A stretch of DNA of 64,000 bases from contig JAFZUS010000018.1 of assembly GCA_017618275.1 (NCBI GenBank), forward strand, positions 1 through 64,000. Direction: 5' to 3'. Shown in pieces: positions 34,250-43,993 of the stretch (position 1 is its first letter; each line of letters begins with the position of its first letter). The notes beneath the pieces are model-generated. The model was not told where the DNA came from, did not search any database, and saw only the letters and a list, made by a program, of their open reading frames with translations. Position numbers and translations under genes: made by a program. The DNA comes from Prevotella sp. (GTDB lineage: Bacteria > Bacteroidota > Bacteroidia > Bacteroidales > Bacteroidaceae).

Positions 34250-36301
34250 ATGAAGTTACTACTCGCAAACATATTCGCAATGGCAATCACGGCACAAGAT
34301 GCTATCTACGTGGTTATGCTGTTTGTCGCACTGCTTGCCTTCATCGCCACCATCGGCATCAACCGCATCATCATCCTCCGTATTAGGGAACGCGTGAGGA
34401 AGGTACAGGACATATCGACCATTATGCAGCATACGCTCGACATCAGTAACAACTACGTACTAAAACTCGACGTGAGAAAGCGGTACGCCATCAACCTGCA
34501 CGGGAATATGCTGCCAGAGGAAGGCATGAGTTATGAGGAAAGTTTCGAAATGATACACCCGGATGACAGACATATATACAGGAACTTTATCGCAAGGATG
34601 GTCATAGAAGGGAAGTCGACGGCAACCTGTTTGTTCCGATGGGATATGAGCGGACACAAACATCTGGGCAATTGGCGCTATATGAGAGACCAAGGTATGG
34701 TGGAGTATAGCCGCGACAAGGACAAAGAACCTTCCAATATTTTCTGTACACTCACTGACGAAACGGAAAAGTTCCAGAAGAATACAGAGAAAGACGAAAT
34801 GACCGACAAATATAAGATGATGTTCGAGCAGAGCATCATCGGACTGGCCTTCTACGACAAGGATGGCAACCTGATGAATGCCAACCGTAAGATGCGTGAG
34901 ATCCTGAAGTTCCAGTCGGATGACGACCCATACTACTTTGGCAACTCCCTTTACGAAGTGCCCGCTTTCCAGGAACTCGTCTCTCACAAGCAAATGGAAG
35001 ATTTCTACTTCTGCACCAAGTCCGTTGTCGTTGAACGAGGCGTAAACTGCTACACGGAAATGCACTTGCACCCCATCTACGACGAGAATGGCGAACTCTA
35101 CTATATCTCCTGTTCTATGCGTGATATCACCCAAGAGCGCAAACTCGACCTGCAAAACAAACGCAACGACCAGGCAATGCAGCGCGCCAAGGAGGAGATT
35201 CAACAATACGAGACAGAGTTACAGTACCTGATGGACACCTGCGACATACGTTTCTTCCGCACATCGTTTGCCAACAAGACATGCACCTTCTACAAAAGTC
35301 TGGGTATACCCGAGAAACAGATGTCGTTCGAGGAACTGACAGAACACTTTGTCGACAGTCCCTTCCGCTCAGGACTGACTGATTTCGAAAACTATTTCAG
35401 TGAACCCAAAACCGACCTGACCTATATGCACCCCTTCTTCCATGAAGGCGAAGAGTTGCAGTGGAACTATATCGACAGTGTGCCATTCTTCAACAATCAA
35501 GGCCAGTTGGAAGGCACCTACGGTATCGTGCGCAACGTCACCAGTCTCATAGAGAAACAGGAAAAACTGAAACTGGAGACGGAACGTGCCAAAGACTCCG
35601 GACGCATGAAATCGGTGTTCATGGCGAATATGACCCACGAGATACGAACCCCGCTGAACTCCATCGTAGGATTCTCTGACATCCTGCCAATGCTGAGCAC
35701 TCCCGAGGAAAAGAAAGAGATTGTCCGTGTCATCATGAATAACTGCGACATGCTGTTGCGCCTCATCAATGATATCCTTGCCATCTCTTCGCTAGACGAA
35801 GGCGGCATTCTGATAGAACCGCACCAAGTGGACTTCGCCAAGTCGTTCGATGACATCTGCAATTCACTGAAGGAGCGCATTCAGGAACCAGGCGTTGCCT
35901 TCATCGAAGACAATCCCTACCATACCCTGGTGACAAACATCGACAACGGACGCATCCAACAGGTTATCACTAACCTGATGACCAATGCCATCAAGTATAC
36001 CCATCAAGGATATATCAAGACAGGCTATCGCTATGAGAACGACGGTTTGTACATCTACTGCGAGGACACTGGCGACGGTATTCCCAAGGAAGCACAGGGA
36101 AAGATCTTTGAACGTTTCGTCAAACTGAACGATTTCATTCAAGGCACGGGTCTCGGACTGAGCATCTGCAAAGCCATCACCGATGCTTGTCACGGACAGA
36201 TCGGCGTCATCTCCAAAGGTGAAGGCCAAGGCTCTACCTTCTGGCTGTGGATACCTTGCGAAGCATTAAATATTGAACAAAAAGTTATTTCGAATGAATA
36301 G
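34250..36301 (+). CDS. Kinase B1: PAS sensor histidine kinase, canonical
   Basis: A 683-residue kinase with one membrane helix (about 19-42), PAS regions (for example MFEQSIIGLAFYDKDGNLMNANRKM), and a complete core: H-box NMTHEIRTPLN with His463 (codon CAC at 35636), N-box MTNAIKYT (about 579), EDTGDGIP, FERFVKLNDF and GTGLGLSI. There is no receiver domain or regulator gene nearby. It is 15 bases after kinase A1, and its core is closely similar to that of kinase B2 at 39056. Kinase A2 starts inside its last codons. Confidence 0.9.
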   Translation: MKLLLANIFAMAITAQDAIYVVMLFVALLAFIATIGINRIIILRIRERVRKVQDISTIMQHTLDISNNYVLKLDVRKRYAINLHGNMLPEEGMSYEESFEMIHPDDRHIYRNFIARMVIEGKSTATCLFRWDMSGHKHLGNWRYMRDQGMVEYSRDKDKEPSNIFCTLTDETEKFQKNTEKDEMTDKYKMMFEQSIIGLAFYDKDGNLMNANRKMREILKFQSDDDPYYFGNSLYEVPAFQELVSHKQMEDFYFCTKSVVVERGVNCYTEMHLHPIYDENGELYYISCSMRDITQERKLDLQNKRNDQAMQRAKEEIQQYETELQYLMDTCDIRFFRTSFANKTCTFYKSLGIPEKQMSFEELTEHFVDSPFRSGLTDFENYFSEPKTDLTYMHPFFHEGEELQWNYIDSVPFFNNQGQLEGTYGIVRNVTSLIEKQEKLKLETERAKDSGRMKSVFMANMTHEIRTPLNSIVGFSDILPMLSTPEEKKEIVRVIMNNCDMLLRLINDILAISSLDEGGILIEPHQVDFAKSFDDICNSLKERIQEPGVAFIEDNPYHTLVTNIDNGRIQQVITNLMTNAIKYTHQGYIKTGYRYENDGLYIYCEDTGDGIPKEAQGKIFERFVKLNDFIQGTGLGLSICKAITDACHGQIGVISKGEGQGSTFWLWIPCEALNIEQKVISNE

Positions 36302-39059
36302 AATCTGGCAGATACTGATTGTTTATCTCCTTTCACTCACTGCCGTCTCCGCGCAGGAGGCTGACAGCACAAGAGTCTTCACCAAAGAGAATCCACTCAT
36401 ATACGAAGATGCATGGGACCTCTGGCCTTATGCCTTCCTGAACGAGAACGGCGAGCCCGTAGGCTTCAACATTGACCTGCTTAAACTCGTCTGCAAGGAA
36501 CTCGACATCCCATATATCATCAAACTGAAGCCTACCACTGAGGCCCTCAATGACCTGAAATCAGGAAAAGCAGACCTGATGTGCGGTATGGATGCACACT
36601 TCCACGATGATTATGCCATGTACGGCAAGTCCGTGCTTCAACTGTTCACTCACAGCATTGTCCACCAGAAAGGAATCAAGCCTGTGGTCCAAGATGTGGA
36701 GGATCTGGCCGACTACCGCGTCATCGTACACAGCGGCAGTTTCAGCCACCACCTGATGATCCGCAGAGGCTGGAGCAATAATGCCATCCCCTATGATGAT
36801 ATGCAAGAGGCAGTCCAGAAGGCACATCTCGACCCGAACAGTCAGATTGTGTGGAACACGCTCTCCCTGAAATGGCTCATCCATAAATTCCAGTTCGACA
36901 ATCTGGAACTCTCTCCTGTCGACATCCAGCATGGAGAATACAAATTTATGTCGAACAACCCTCGTCTGTTGCAGCGCATCGACAGCATCTACACCATCCT
37001 GCGCTCCCAGGAACGCATACGACCCATACAAAACAAATGGTTCTATCCCGAACGCCAGGACACAGGCATTCCCTCATGGATATGGAAACTGGCCATTCTG
37101 CTGGCACTTGGTATCCTCGCCTCGCTCATCTACTACGCCATCTACCGTATGCGTGAGAAAAAGATGAAGAAACTGCTGCACAACGACAACAACCGTATGG
37201 CACTGATCCTCAACACCAGTAAGGTGCGCATCTGGATATACCATGTGAAGTCAAGAACCGTCACCCCTTTGGACGAAAAAGGCAACCCGATGTCCAGCCA
37301 TCCATCCATCGACTTCTTCAGACAGACGACACCCTCAGGTTTCGAACGTCTCAGCAATGCCCTGGCCTGCATTATAGACCAAAAAGAAGAACACATCACA
37401 CTCAACATCTCTGGTAAGGACGACGCCTCCGACGAGGAACTACACGATTTCACTATTGAACTATCCGTATTGCGCCGAGACAAGGAGGGAAGCCCCACAG
37501 ACATCATAGGTACACGAAGCGACACCACTGAAGAACGACTCAAGCAAAAGGAGACCAAGGAGATGATGTTCCGCTATCAGGCCGTGTTCGACTCTGCCAT
37601 GATTGACATGCTGTCTTTCGATGAGAACGGCTTCACACGCAACATCAACGAAAAAGCCCTGAGTTTCATTCATAAGACCAAAGAAGAAGTCCTTGCCCAA
37701 AGGTTCTCCATCAAAGACATCCTTGGTATGGACATCGATCTTGACACCTTCGACACCTTCTATCTGACGCAAATCTGTAAGTCCGATGACGAACGTCTCC
37801 CAATGAGATTCCTGAACCAGCCGGTACTATATTACGAGATGAAGATCATGCCTGTACGCGATGAAAAGGGAAATCTCCTTTCCATCTATGCCACAGGACG
37901 AGACGTGACAGAGTTTGCCCTGTCGTACTCCAGTACCCAGAATAACCTGCAACTGCTGGAGAAAGCCAACAGGCAGATGGGAAAATACATTAAGAATATC
38001 GACTATGTGCTACAGAACGGTAACTTGCGTATCATCACCTACTCACCCGACACCCATACGCTAACCATCTATAGCGAAATCGACCATGTACAATATAAAC
38101 TGACACAGACGCGCACCATCGAACTGACTGACGAGGAATACAAGAAGAAAGCCCAGCGACTGCTCAATGCCATGGACAACCTCACGGCTGCCTCCATTAA
38201 GACAACCGTCAAGACCTCGTTGCGCATACATGGTATGCCGCTTTATCTCCACCTGTCGTTTATCCCCACCTTCGACAGCGAAGGCGGCGTAACCGGCTAT
38301 TTCGGTATCTGCCGTGATGTGAGCGAGATCAAGGCCACGGAGGATGAACTGGAGCAAGAGACCATCAAGGCCCAGGAGGTGGAGACACTGAAGAACACCT
38401 TCCTCCGTAACATGAGTTATGAAATCCGTACCCCGCTCAACAGTGTCGTCGGATTCGCAGAACTCTTCGAGACGGAGCACGCACCTGAAGATGAAGCCAT
38501 CTTCATCACTCAGATCAAGGAAAGTGCATCCACACTACTTAAACTCATCAACAATATCCTCTACCTCTCGCGTCTGGATGCCAGGATGATTGAGATCAAG
38601 CCCAAGCCCGTCGACTTTGCAACCGTCTTCGAGACCCGCTGCCAGACAGGCTGGTTCAATTATCAAAAGCCAGGTGTCACCTATAGCGTTGACAATCCAT
38701 ACAATCATCTTGTGGTGGAAATCGACGACCAAATCATCGGCACCGTGATTGACCAGATCATTGCCAATGCTGTGCAGCATACCACCTCCGGACTGGTACG
38801 TGCCAGATACGACTATACAGGTGACCATCTCGTAATCGCCTTCCAAGACACAGGAGATGGTATACCAGAAAGTATGCTCGACCGCATCTTCGACAGGTTT
38901 ATGAGTACCGACGGGCATCGTACGGGTCTCGGTCTCAGCATCTGTCGTGAGATCATCAACCAGATGGACGGCAAGATTACAATCAAGTCACAAGAAGGAG
39001 AAGGAACCATTGTCTGGGTATCCATCCCCTGCAAACTAATCGAGATTGACCGCAAATGA
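36294..39059 (+). CDS. Kinase A2: periplasmic-binding-domain sensor kinase homologue with no phospho-accepting His
   Basis: A 921-residue protein: signal sequence, a family 3 solute-binding domain (about 30-255, opening WPYAFLNENGEPVGFNIDLLKL), a membrane helix (about 262-285), PAS regions, then HisKA and HATPase. The H-box is NMSYEIRTPLN, so the acceptor is Tyr709 (codon TAT at 38418). Unlike kinase A1, the ATP site is intact: IANAVQHT, QDTGDGIP, GLGLSI. The ATG at 36294 overlaps the previous stop by 8 bases and is preferred over a TTG at 36273. Shares ATGA with kinase B2. It may bind an amino acid or other small polar ligand in the periplasm, which is inference from the domain. Confidence 0.9.
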   Translation: MNRIWQILIVYLLSLTAVSAQEADSTRVFTKENPLIYEDAWDLWPYAFLNENGEPVGFNIDLLKLVCKELDIPYIIKLKPTTEALNDLKSGKADLMCGMDAHFHDDYAMYGKSVLQLFTHSIVHQKGIKPVVQDVEDLADYRVIVHSGSFSHHLMIRRGWSNNAIPYDDMQEAVQKAHLDPNSQIVWNTLSLKWLIHKFQFDNLELSPVDIQHGEYKFMSNNPRLLQRIDSIYTILRSQERIRPIQNKWFYPERQDTGIPSWIWKLAILLALGILASLIYYAIYRMREKKMKKLLHNDNNRMALILNTSKVRIWIYHVKSRTVTPLDEKGNPMSSHPSIDFFRQTTPSGFERLSNALACIIDQKEEHITLNISGKDDASDEELHDFTIELSVLRRDKEGSPTDIIGTRSDTTEERLKQKETKEMMFRYQAVFDSAMIDMLSFDENGFTRNINEKALSFIHKTKEEVLAQRFSIKDILGMDIDLDTFDTFYLTQICKSDDERLPMRFLNQPVLYYEMKIMPVRDEKGNLLSIYATGRDVTEFALSYSSTQNNLQLLEKANRQMGKYIKNIDYVLQNGNLRIITYSPDTHTLTIYSEIDHVQYKLTQTRTIELTDEEYKKKAQRLLNAMDNLTAASIKTTVKTSLRIHGMPLYLHLSFIPTFDSEGGVTGYFGICRDVSEIKATEDELEQETIKAQEVETLKNTFLRNMSYEIRTPLNSVVGFAELFETEHAPEDEAIFITQIKESASTLLKLINNILYLSRLDARMIEIKPKPVDFATVFETRCQTGWFNYQKPGVTYSVDNPYNHLVVEIDDQIIGTVIDQIIANAVQHTTSGLVRARYDYTGDHLVIAFQDTGDGIPESMLDRIFDRFMSTDGHRTGLGLSICREIINQMDGKITIKSQEGEGTIVWVSIPCKLIEIDRK

Positions 39060-41821
39060 AAACAAGACCACATATACGCATTAACTGGGTAAGGGTCATT
39101 GCCCTGCTCATTACCTATCACCTGTCACTAACAGTCTCTTCTTCCAAGGAGACTTTCGGTTACTCCAAGGAAAAACCCCTCATCATTGTCAGCGACTGGG
39201 ACTTTCAGCCCTTCGAGTTTCTGAACAACGAAGGTAAGCCATCGGGCTATAACATTGAAGTGCTCGACCTCATCCTCAACAAACTCGACATCCCGCATAA
39301 GTTTGTCATGCAGGAATGGTACCTCGCCACTGAAATGTTTGAGAAGCGCGAGGCTGACCTCATCCATGCCCTGTACGACTACTACAAGGATGCCCCTTTC
39401 ATCCCGACTAAGAAATACATCAACTACTATAACTTGAAAGTGGCCCGTCGATTTGACACCCCACCACTCGTCACCATAAAGAACCTCACTGCCAGTGATA
39501 CACTCATCCTGAAGAACAACGATTATGCTGCCCTGCGCATCAAGGAGATTGAGAATACCCCCTTCACATCAGAGTACCACTCACCCAAGGACGGACTGAC
39601 AGGCATCCGTACAGGTCGCTATAAATACTACATTTGGGGCGAAGTGCCTCTGGCCAGCAAGGTCAAGGAACTGGATCTCGACAGCATTACTCTCGACGAG
39701 ATCGACATCCCCGCTGGTGAACTCCGCATCATAGGCTACAACAAGGCACTGGTCGACATCATCGACGATGAATATACCCGTCTGGAACAGAACGGCGAAC
39801 TTGAAATCATCCGCGACAGATGGTTCCACCCTGAGCGTGTCCACGACAACACCTCACCTGTATCTCTCTTTATCCTCATCGGTCTGGCGCTGGCCGTCAT
39901 CGCCGGATTCCTCATCAACCGTCTCATTACCCTGCGTGTAAATGCTGCTGTACGCAAGTCGGCAGACCTCAACAGCATGATGAGAACTGCCCTCCGTATG
40001 GGTAATTATTCCGTCATAGAGTACGATGTACCAGGCAACCTGCTCCGCAACCTGTATGGTCAGATACTCCCCGGAGAAACCATGCTGCCTCAGGAGTTTG
40101 TCAGGCGTATGCCTCCTGAACAGGGAAAACATCTGCATGAGATGAATAGTCGTCTGATTAATGGCCAGGAGCAGAAGTTCGATATGCGCCTCAAGTTCAA
40201 CAATGGCACCGATGACAATCCCCAATGGAGGGACTATTACGGTAAAGCCATTGCGGAGACAGAAGAAGGAAAGACCAAGTCTATCTTCTACACCATTAAG
40301 GACATCACTGATGAATTACAGGAAGAACGCGAGAACAGAGACATGTGGAACAAATACCGGAATGTGTTCGACACCAACATTGTGGCCATGTCGTTCTATG
40401 ACAAGAAAGGCCATCTGCTCGACTACAATCAGGAGATGCGCAATCTGATTGCGACTACCCTGAAGCGTGAGGACTATTACAAGGAAGTCAACCTTTTCGA
40501 TATTGACACGATCAAGGGTATATTCATCCCAGGCCAGCATGAGATATTCCACACTTGCCATAACCTGCGTATTCCAGAAACCAATATTGACAGATATATT
40601 GAGACACTTATCAAACCCGTCTTCGACGATAATGACCGTCTCGTCTACTATATCATCACCTCCCGCGATGTTACTGCCGAACGTGACATATACCTGGAAC
40701 TACGCAAGCACAATGTGGAGATCAGTAAGACGAATGAAGCCATCAACCGTTATGAAGACCAGTTAGGCTACCTATTGGAACAGAGTGAGATGTTCATCTG
40801 GCATTTCGATGCCGATGAAGAAAAGATTCTGTTTACTGTCAATCCTCACGAGCAGGGCTTTATTGAGACCTTTGAAGAGTTCTTTGCCGGTGTACCCGAA
40901 GGAGAACGGGAACAGGCAATGTCCAACATGCGTGAACTTGTCAGACAACGCAAAGCCTTCAATGTCATCCATCACTATGACTACACCCCATTGGAGCACA
41001 GTCCCGTATGGTACGCTATCAGCGGTATTCCTATTTTCGACGATAAGGGTGAGTTCGTGGAGTATTTTGGCATAGCGCGTAACATTACCGACCTGATGGA
41101 AGCCCAGCAGAAACTGAAGGAAGAGACAAGCCGAGCCGAAGACTCCGGACGCATGAAGGCCGCCTTCCTTGCCAATATGACCCACGAGATACGCACGCCA
41201 CTCAATGCCATTGTCGGCTTCAGCGACCTCCTTCAGATGGTTGATACCCCCGAAGAGCGCAAGGAGTTCATCCGTATCATCCGCAACAACTGTGACATGT
41301 TGTTGCGCCTCATCAACGACATCCTCGAAGCCTCCAGCATGGGGCAGGCTCTCGCTATCGAACCTGCGTCCTGCGACTTCGCCCAAGTGTTCGACGATAT
41401 TTGCCAGACCTTGGAGCAGCGAGTAAGTGAGGCAGGCATCCCCTTCATCAAGGATAATCCATACACCACCTTCCCTGCCGTGCTTGACAAGGGCCGTATC
41501 CAGCAAGTGTTTACCAACTTTACCACCAATGCCGTAAAGTACACGAAGACAGGCCACATCAAGGTGGGCTATCGCGAACAGGACGGTGGCATATATCTCT
41601 ACTGCGAAGACACGGGAGCAGGTATTCCCAAGGAGAAACAGAGTGCTGTCTTCGAGCGTTTCGTCAAACTCGATGACTTCGTTCAGGGCACTGGTCTCGG
41701 CCTCAGTATCTGTAAATCCATCGCTGAACGCTGCAATGGCCGTATCGGTGTCACCTCCGAAGGCGAAGGCAAAGGCTCTACCTTCTGGCTCTGGATTCCG
41801 AAAGAACTGCCGACCCTATGA
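39056..41821 (+). CDS. Kinase B2: periplasmic-binding-domain sensor histidine kinase, canonical
   Basis: A 921-residue kinase with signal sequence, family 3 solute-binding domain (about 35-260, opening WDFQPFEFLNNEGKPSGYNIEVL), membrane helix (about 268-290), PAS regions and a full core: NMTHEIRTPLN with His710 (codon CAC at 41183), N-box TTNAVKYT, EDTGAGIP, FERFVKLDDF and GTGLGLSI. It resembles BvgS-type sensors in architecture but lacks receiver and Hpt domains. It overlaps kinase A2 by 4 bases at its start and the convergent nhaD gene by 6 bases at its end. Confidence 0.9.
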   Translation: MKTRPHIRINWVRVIALLITYHLSLTVSSSKETFGYSKEKPLIIVSDWDFQPFEFLNNEGKPSGYNIEVLDLILNKLDIPHKFVMQEWYLATEMFEKREADLIHALYDYYKDAPFIPTKKYINYYNLKVARRFDTPPLVTIKNLTASDTLILKNNDYAALRIKEIENTPFTSEYHSPKDGLTGIRTGRYKYYIWGEVPLASKVKELDLDSITLDEIDIPAGELRIIGYNKALVDIIDDEYTRLEQNGELEIIRDRWFHPERVHDNTSPVSLFILIGLALAVIAGFLINRLITLRVNAAVRKSADLNSMMRTALRMGNYSVIEYDVPGNLLRNLYGQILPGETMLPQEFVRRMPPEQGKHLHEMNSRLINGQEQKFDMRLKFNNGTDDNPQWRDYYGKAIAETEEGKTKSIFYTIKDITDELQEERENRDMWNKYRNVFDTNIVAMSFYDKKGHLLDYNQEMRNLIATTLKREDYYKEVNLFDIDTIKGIFIPGQHEIFHTCHNLRIPETNIDRYIETLIKPVFDDNDRLVYYIITSRDVTAERDIYLELRKHNVEISKTNEAINRYEDQLGYLLEQSEMFIWHFDADEEKILFTVNPHEQGFIETFEEFFAGVPEGEREQAMSNMRELVRQRKAFNVIHHYDYTPLEHSPVWYAISGIPIFDDKGEFVEYFGIARNITDLMEAQQKLKEETSRAEDSGRMKAAFLANMTHEIRTPLNAIVGFSDLLQMVDTPEERKEFIRIIRNNCDMLLRLINDILEASSMGQALAIEPASCDFAQVFDDICQTLEQRVSEAGIPFIKDNPYTTFPAVLDKGRIQQVFTNFTTNAVKYTKTGHIKVGYREQDGGIYLYCEDTGAGIPKEKQSAVFERFVKLDDFVQGTGLGLSICKSIAERCNGRIGVTSEGEGKGSTFWLWIPKELPTL

Positions 41822-43150
41822 GAACAGCAGCATACGTTCAATCCAGTAAATCAGGATACCAGAGAGATAGCCGACAAAAGCAATCCACGTGATTTTCTTC
41901 ATATACCAGCCAAAGGTAATCTTCTCCAAGCCCATGACGACAACGCCAGCAGCAGAGCCGATAATAAGCATGGAACCACCGACGCCAGCACAATAGGCCA
42001 ATAGTTGCCAGAAGATACCGTCAACGGCCATATCTCCTGCTACAGCCACGGGATACATACCCATACAGCCTGCCACAAGCGGCACATTATCGACGATAGA
42101 TGACAAGACACCGATGATACCTGTCACTAGATAATGGTTACCCTCGAAGGTCGTATCAAGAACGCCACCCAACATAGTCAGTACTCCAATCTCCTGTAAC
42201 ACTGCGACTGCCATCAGGATGCCGAGGAAGAACATAATAGTGGAAAGGTCGATACGGGAGAGGAGGTCGCTGACACGCTGGGCCATTGTATCGTCTTCAG
42301 CAGTATTGTGGTGGAAGATCTCCGTGACTGTCCAAAGGACACCAAGCACCAGGAGGATACCCATAAACGGAGGCAGATGGGTAATGGTCTTGAAGACCGG
42401 CACAAAGCACAATCCACCTACTCCCAACCAGAAGATAATATCACGCTGGGTCTTGGTGAACTGACTGATATCAGCCTTCGGCAAGTTCTGCGACTTGTCG
42501 AACTTACCCTTCAACTGGAACTGGAGGATGAAAGCGGGCACCAGCATGGACACAAGCGAAGGAATGAATATCTCGCTGATGACACCTTGAGTCGTGATAA
42601 CGCCCTTGATCCAAAGCATAATAGTGGTGACGTCACCAATAGGCGAGAAGGCACCTCCAGAGTTGGCCGCAATAACAACAAGGGCTGCATAGAGAAGTCG
42701 GTCATTCTGGCTCTGTACCAGTTTGCGAAGCACCATAATCATCACAATTGAAGTGGTGAGGTTGTCGAGGATGGCGGAGAGGAAGAAGGTCATCAGGGCC
42801 ACTCGCCACATCAGTTTCCGCTTAGAACGTGTCTTAATCGTGTCGCGCACGAAGTTAAAACCGCCGTTGGAGTCGACAATCTCGACGATGGTCATGGCTC
42901 CCATCAGGAAGAACAGCGTGCCGGCAGCATCGCCTAGATGGTGCTCGATGACCTCGCTGATATGGTGCAGCACATCACCGTCAGCAATGGCAGGATAATA
43001 GGCGGCAGGGCCTGTCATCAGCAGTGTCCAACACAACACACACATCAACAGCGCGATGGCTGCCTTGTTGATTTTCGTTACGCCCTCCAAGGCAATACAG
43101 AGATAGCCTATGCAAAAGACGATGACGATGAGCAGGGATAATGTAGACAT
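41816..43150 (-). CDS. nhaD: NhaD-type sodium:proton antiporter
   Basis: A 444-residue membrane protein with about 11-12 helices. NhaD/ArsB-family features include LFFLMGAMTIVEIVDSNGGF, SAILDNLTTSIVMIMVLRKL, NSGGAFSPIGDVTTIMLWIKG and SSIVDNVPLVAGCMGMY, with membrane-buried Asp residues expected for Na+/H+ exchange. It has its own promoter, diverging from the next gene. The stop overlaps the end of kinase B2 by 6 bases. Confidence 0.92.
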   Translation of the reverse strand: MSTLSLLIVIVFCIGYLCIALEGVTKINKAAIALLMCVLCWTLLMTGPAAYYPAIADGDVLHHISEVIEHHLGDAAGTLFFLMGAMTIVEIVDSNGGFNFVRDTIKTRSKRKLMWRVALMTFFLSAILDNLTTSIVMIMVLRKLVQSQNDRLLYAALVVIAANSGGAFSPIGDVTTIMLWIKGVITTQGVISEIFIPSLVSMLVPAFILQFQLKGKFDKSQNLPKADISQFTKTQRDIIFWLGVGGLCFVPVFKTITHLPPFMGILLVLGVLWTVTEIFHHNTAEDDTMAQRVSDLLSRIDLSTIMFFLGILMAVAVLQEIGVLTMLGGVLDTTFEGNHYLVTGIIGVLSSIVDNVPLVAGCMGMYPVAVAGDMAVDGIFWQLLAYCAGVGGSMLIIGSAAGVVVMGLEKITFGWYMKKITWIAFVGYLSGILIYWIERMLLFS

Positions 43151-43192
43151 ATCTTATCTGTTTCTTATTTGTTATTACTGCAAAAGTGCGTG

Positions 43193-43224
43193 CAAAGGTA
43201 CAAATAAGCGAGGAAAACACCAAA
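43193..43224 (-). promoter_or_regulatory. Promoter of nhaD
   Basis: On the minus strand TTTG (43221-43224), a 20-base spacer and TACCTTTG (43193-43200) fit the Bacteroidetes pattern. Confidence 0.6.
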
Positions 43225-43259
43225 TTTATCGAAAAAAATAAAAAATAATAGCATATATT

Positions 43260-43291
43260 TTTGGCCATATCCTCAAGAATATGTATCTTTG
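43260..43291 (+). promoter_or_regulatory. Promoter of the 43301 gene
   Basis: TTTG (43260-43263), a 20-base spacer and TATCTTTG (43284-43291) lie directly before the ATG at 43301. The leader would be very short. Confidence 0.6.
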
Positions 43292-43300
43292 CCTTCTAGT

Positions 43301-43873
43301 ATGAATAACAACGTGATACTGGTTGACGCGGACTACGTCGACAAAGTCGCATTCAATCTGATTGTGAACTTTGAGCGCATGATAGGGCGCCGCATTCCAC
43401 AGGCAGACTTTGCCAAGTGGATTGACTGTGTGTCTCTCGACGGGGGCATCCGTGAAGGAGAGCAGGAAACACAGGTCATCTTGTTGCACGACAAACAAAA
43501 GGAAGCGATGGACAATTTTACCCCAGGAAACTATGAGGAACTGAATGGCAAAGCCTTCAAGGACCAACTCGGGGAGTTTCTCATCAATGCCTATCCTGCG
43601 GAAGACATTGTGGGCAGCGAGCAGCAGTTCATCGACACCCTGCAACTGGTCTGCAGCCAGAAGGAGACAAAGCGCGTAATGGTAATCCCCAATGCAGAAG
43701 ACCTTAATATATATAATAAGGTACGCGAGGCACTTCGCAAGGCTGATGATGACAAGCGCATCACGGTGTTCGCCATGCAGCCCATGACTGGGGGTAATTT
43801 CCAACAGGAGATCCTGGGCTATTCGCTGATGGCAGCCCTCGGCATCCGCTCAGAAGAGATTCAAGCCCCCTAA
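43301..43873 (+). CDS. Uncharacterised Bacteroidales protein, DUF6621-like
   Basis: A 190-residue soluble protein with no signal peptide. It opens NVILVDADYVDKVAFNLIVNF and later has RRIPQADFAKWIDCVSLDGGIR and RVMVIPNAEDLNIYNKVREALRKA, an alpha/beta pattern with a DAD near the start. I link it to DUF6621 from memory only. The start at 43301 was chosen because an upstream TTG lies inside the -7 element. The stop codon TAA is supplied by the long inverted repeat that follows, so the original C-terminus (now EEIQAP) may have been replaced. Confidence 0.68.
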   Translation: MNNNVILVDADYVDKVAFNLIVNFERMIGRRIPQADFAKWIDCVSLDGGIREGEQETQVILLHDKQKEAMDNFTPGNYEELNGKAFKDQLGEFLINAYPAEDIVGSEQQFIDTLQLVCSQKETKRVMVIPNAEDLNIYNKVREALRKADDDKRITVFAMQPMTGGNFQQEILGYSLMAALGIRSEEIQAP

Positions 43874-43984
43874 GTTAGGGGGATGGGGGTCTGAACAAGC
43901 GCAGGCATCCCATCAATAGGAAATAGTAATAACATAACGGTCTGGTTTCGCTTGTTCAGACCCCCTGCCCCCTAACTTAGGGGG
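43866..43984. repeat. Long inverted repeat, MITE-like
   Basis: Arms of 36 bases (43866-43901 and 43949-43984) match at 34 positions in inverted orientation, around a 47-base loop. Each arm starts from the palindrome CCCCCTAAGTTAGGGGG. The element fills nearly the whole space between the stop of the 43301 gene and the ATG at 43994. It could form a very stable hairpin in RNA. No target duplication was seen. Confidence 0.8.
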
Positions 43985-43993
43985 TTCAAGAGT

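Noticed and set aside
40772..41557. 261-codon antisense frame over kinase B2
   Set aside because: It is antisense to conserved HisKA/HATPase motifs and has no family features.
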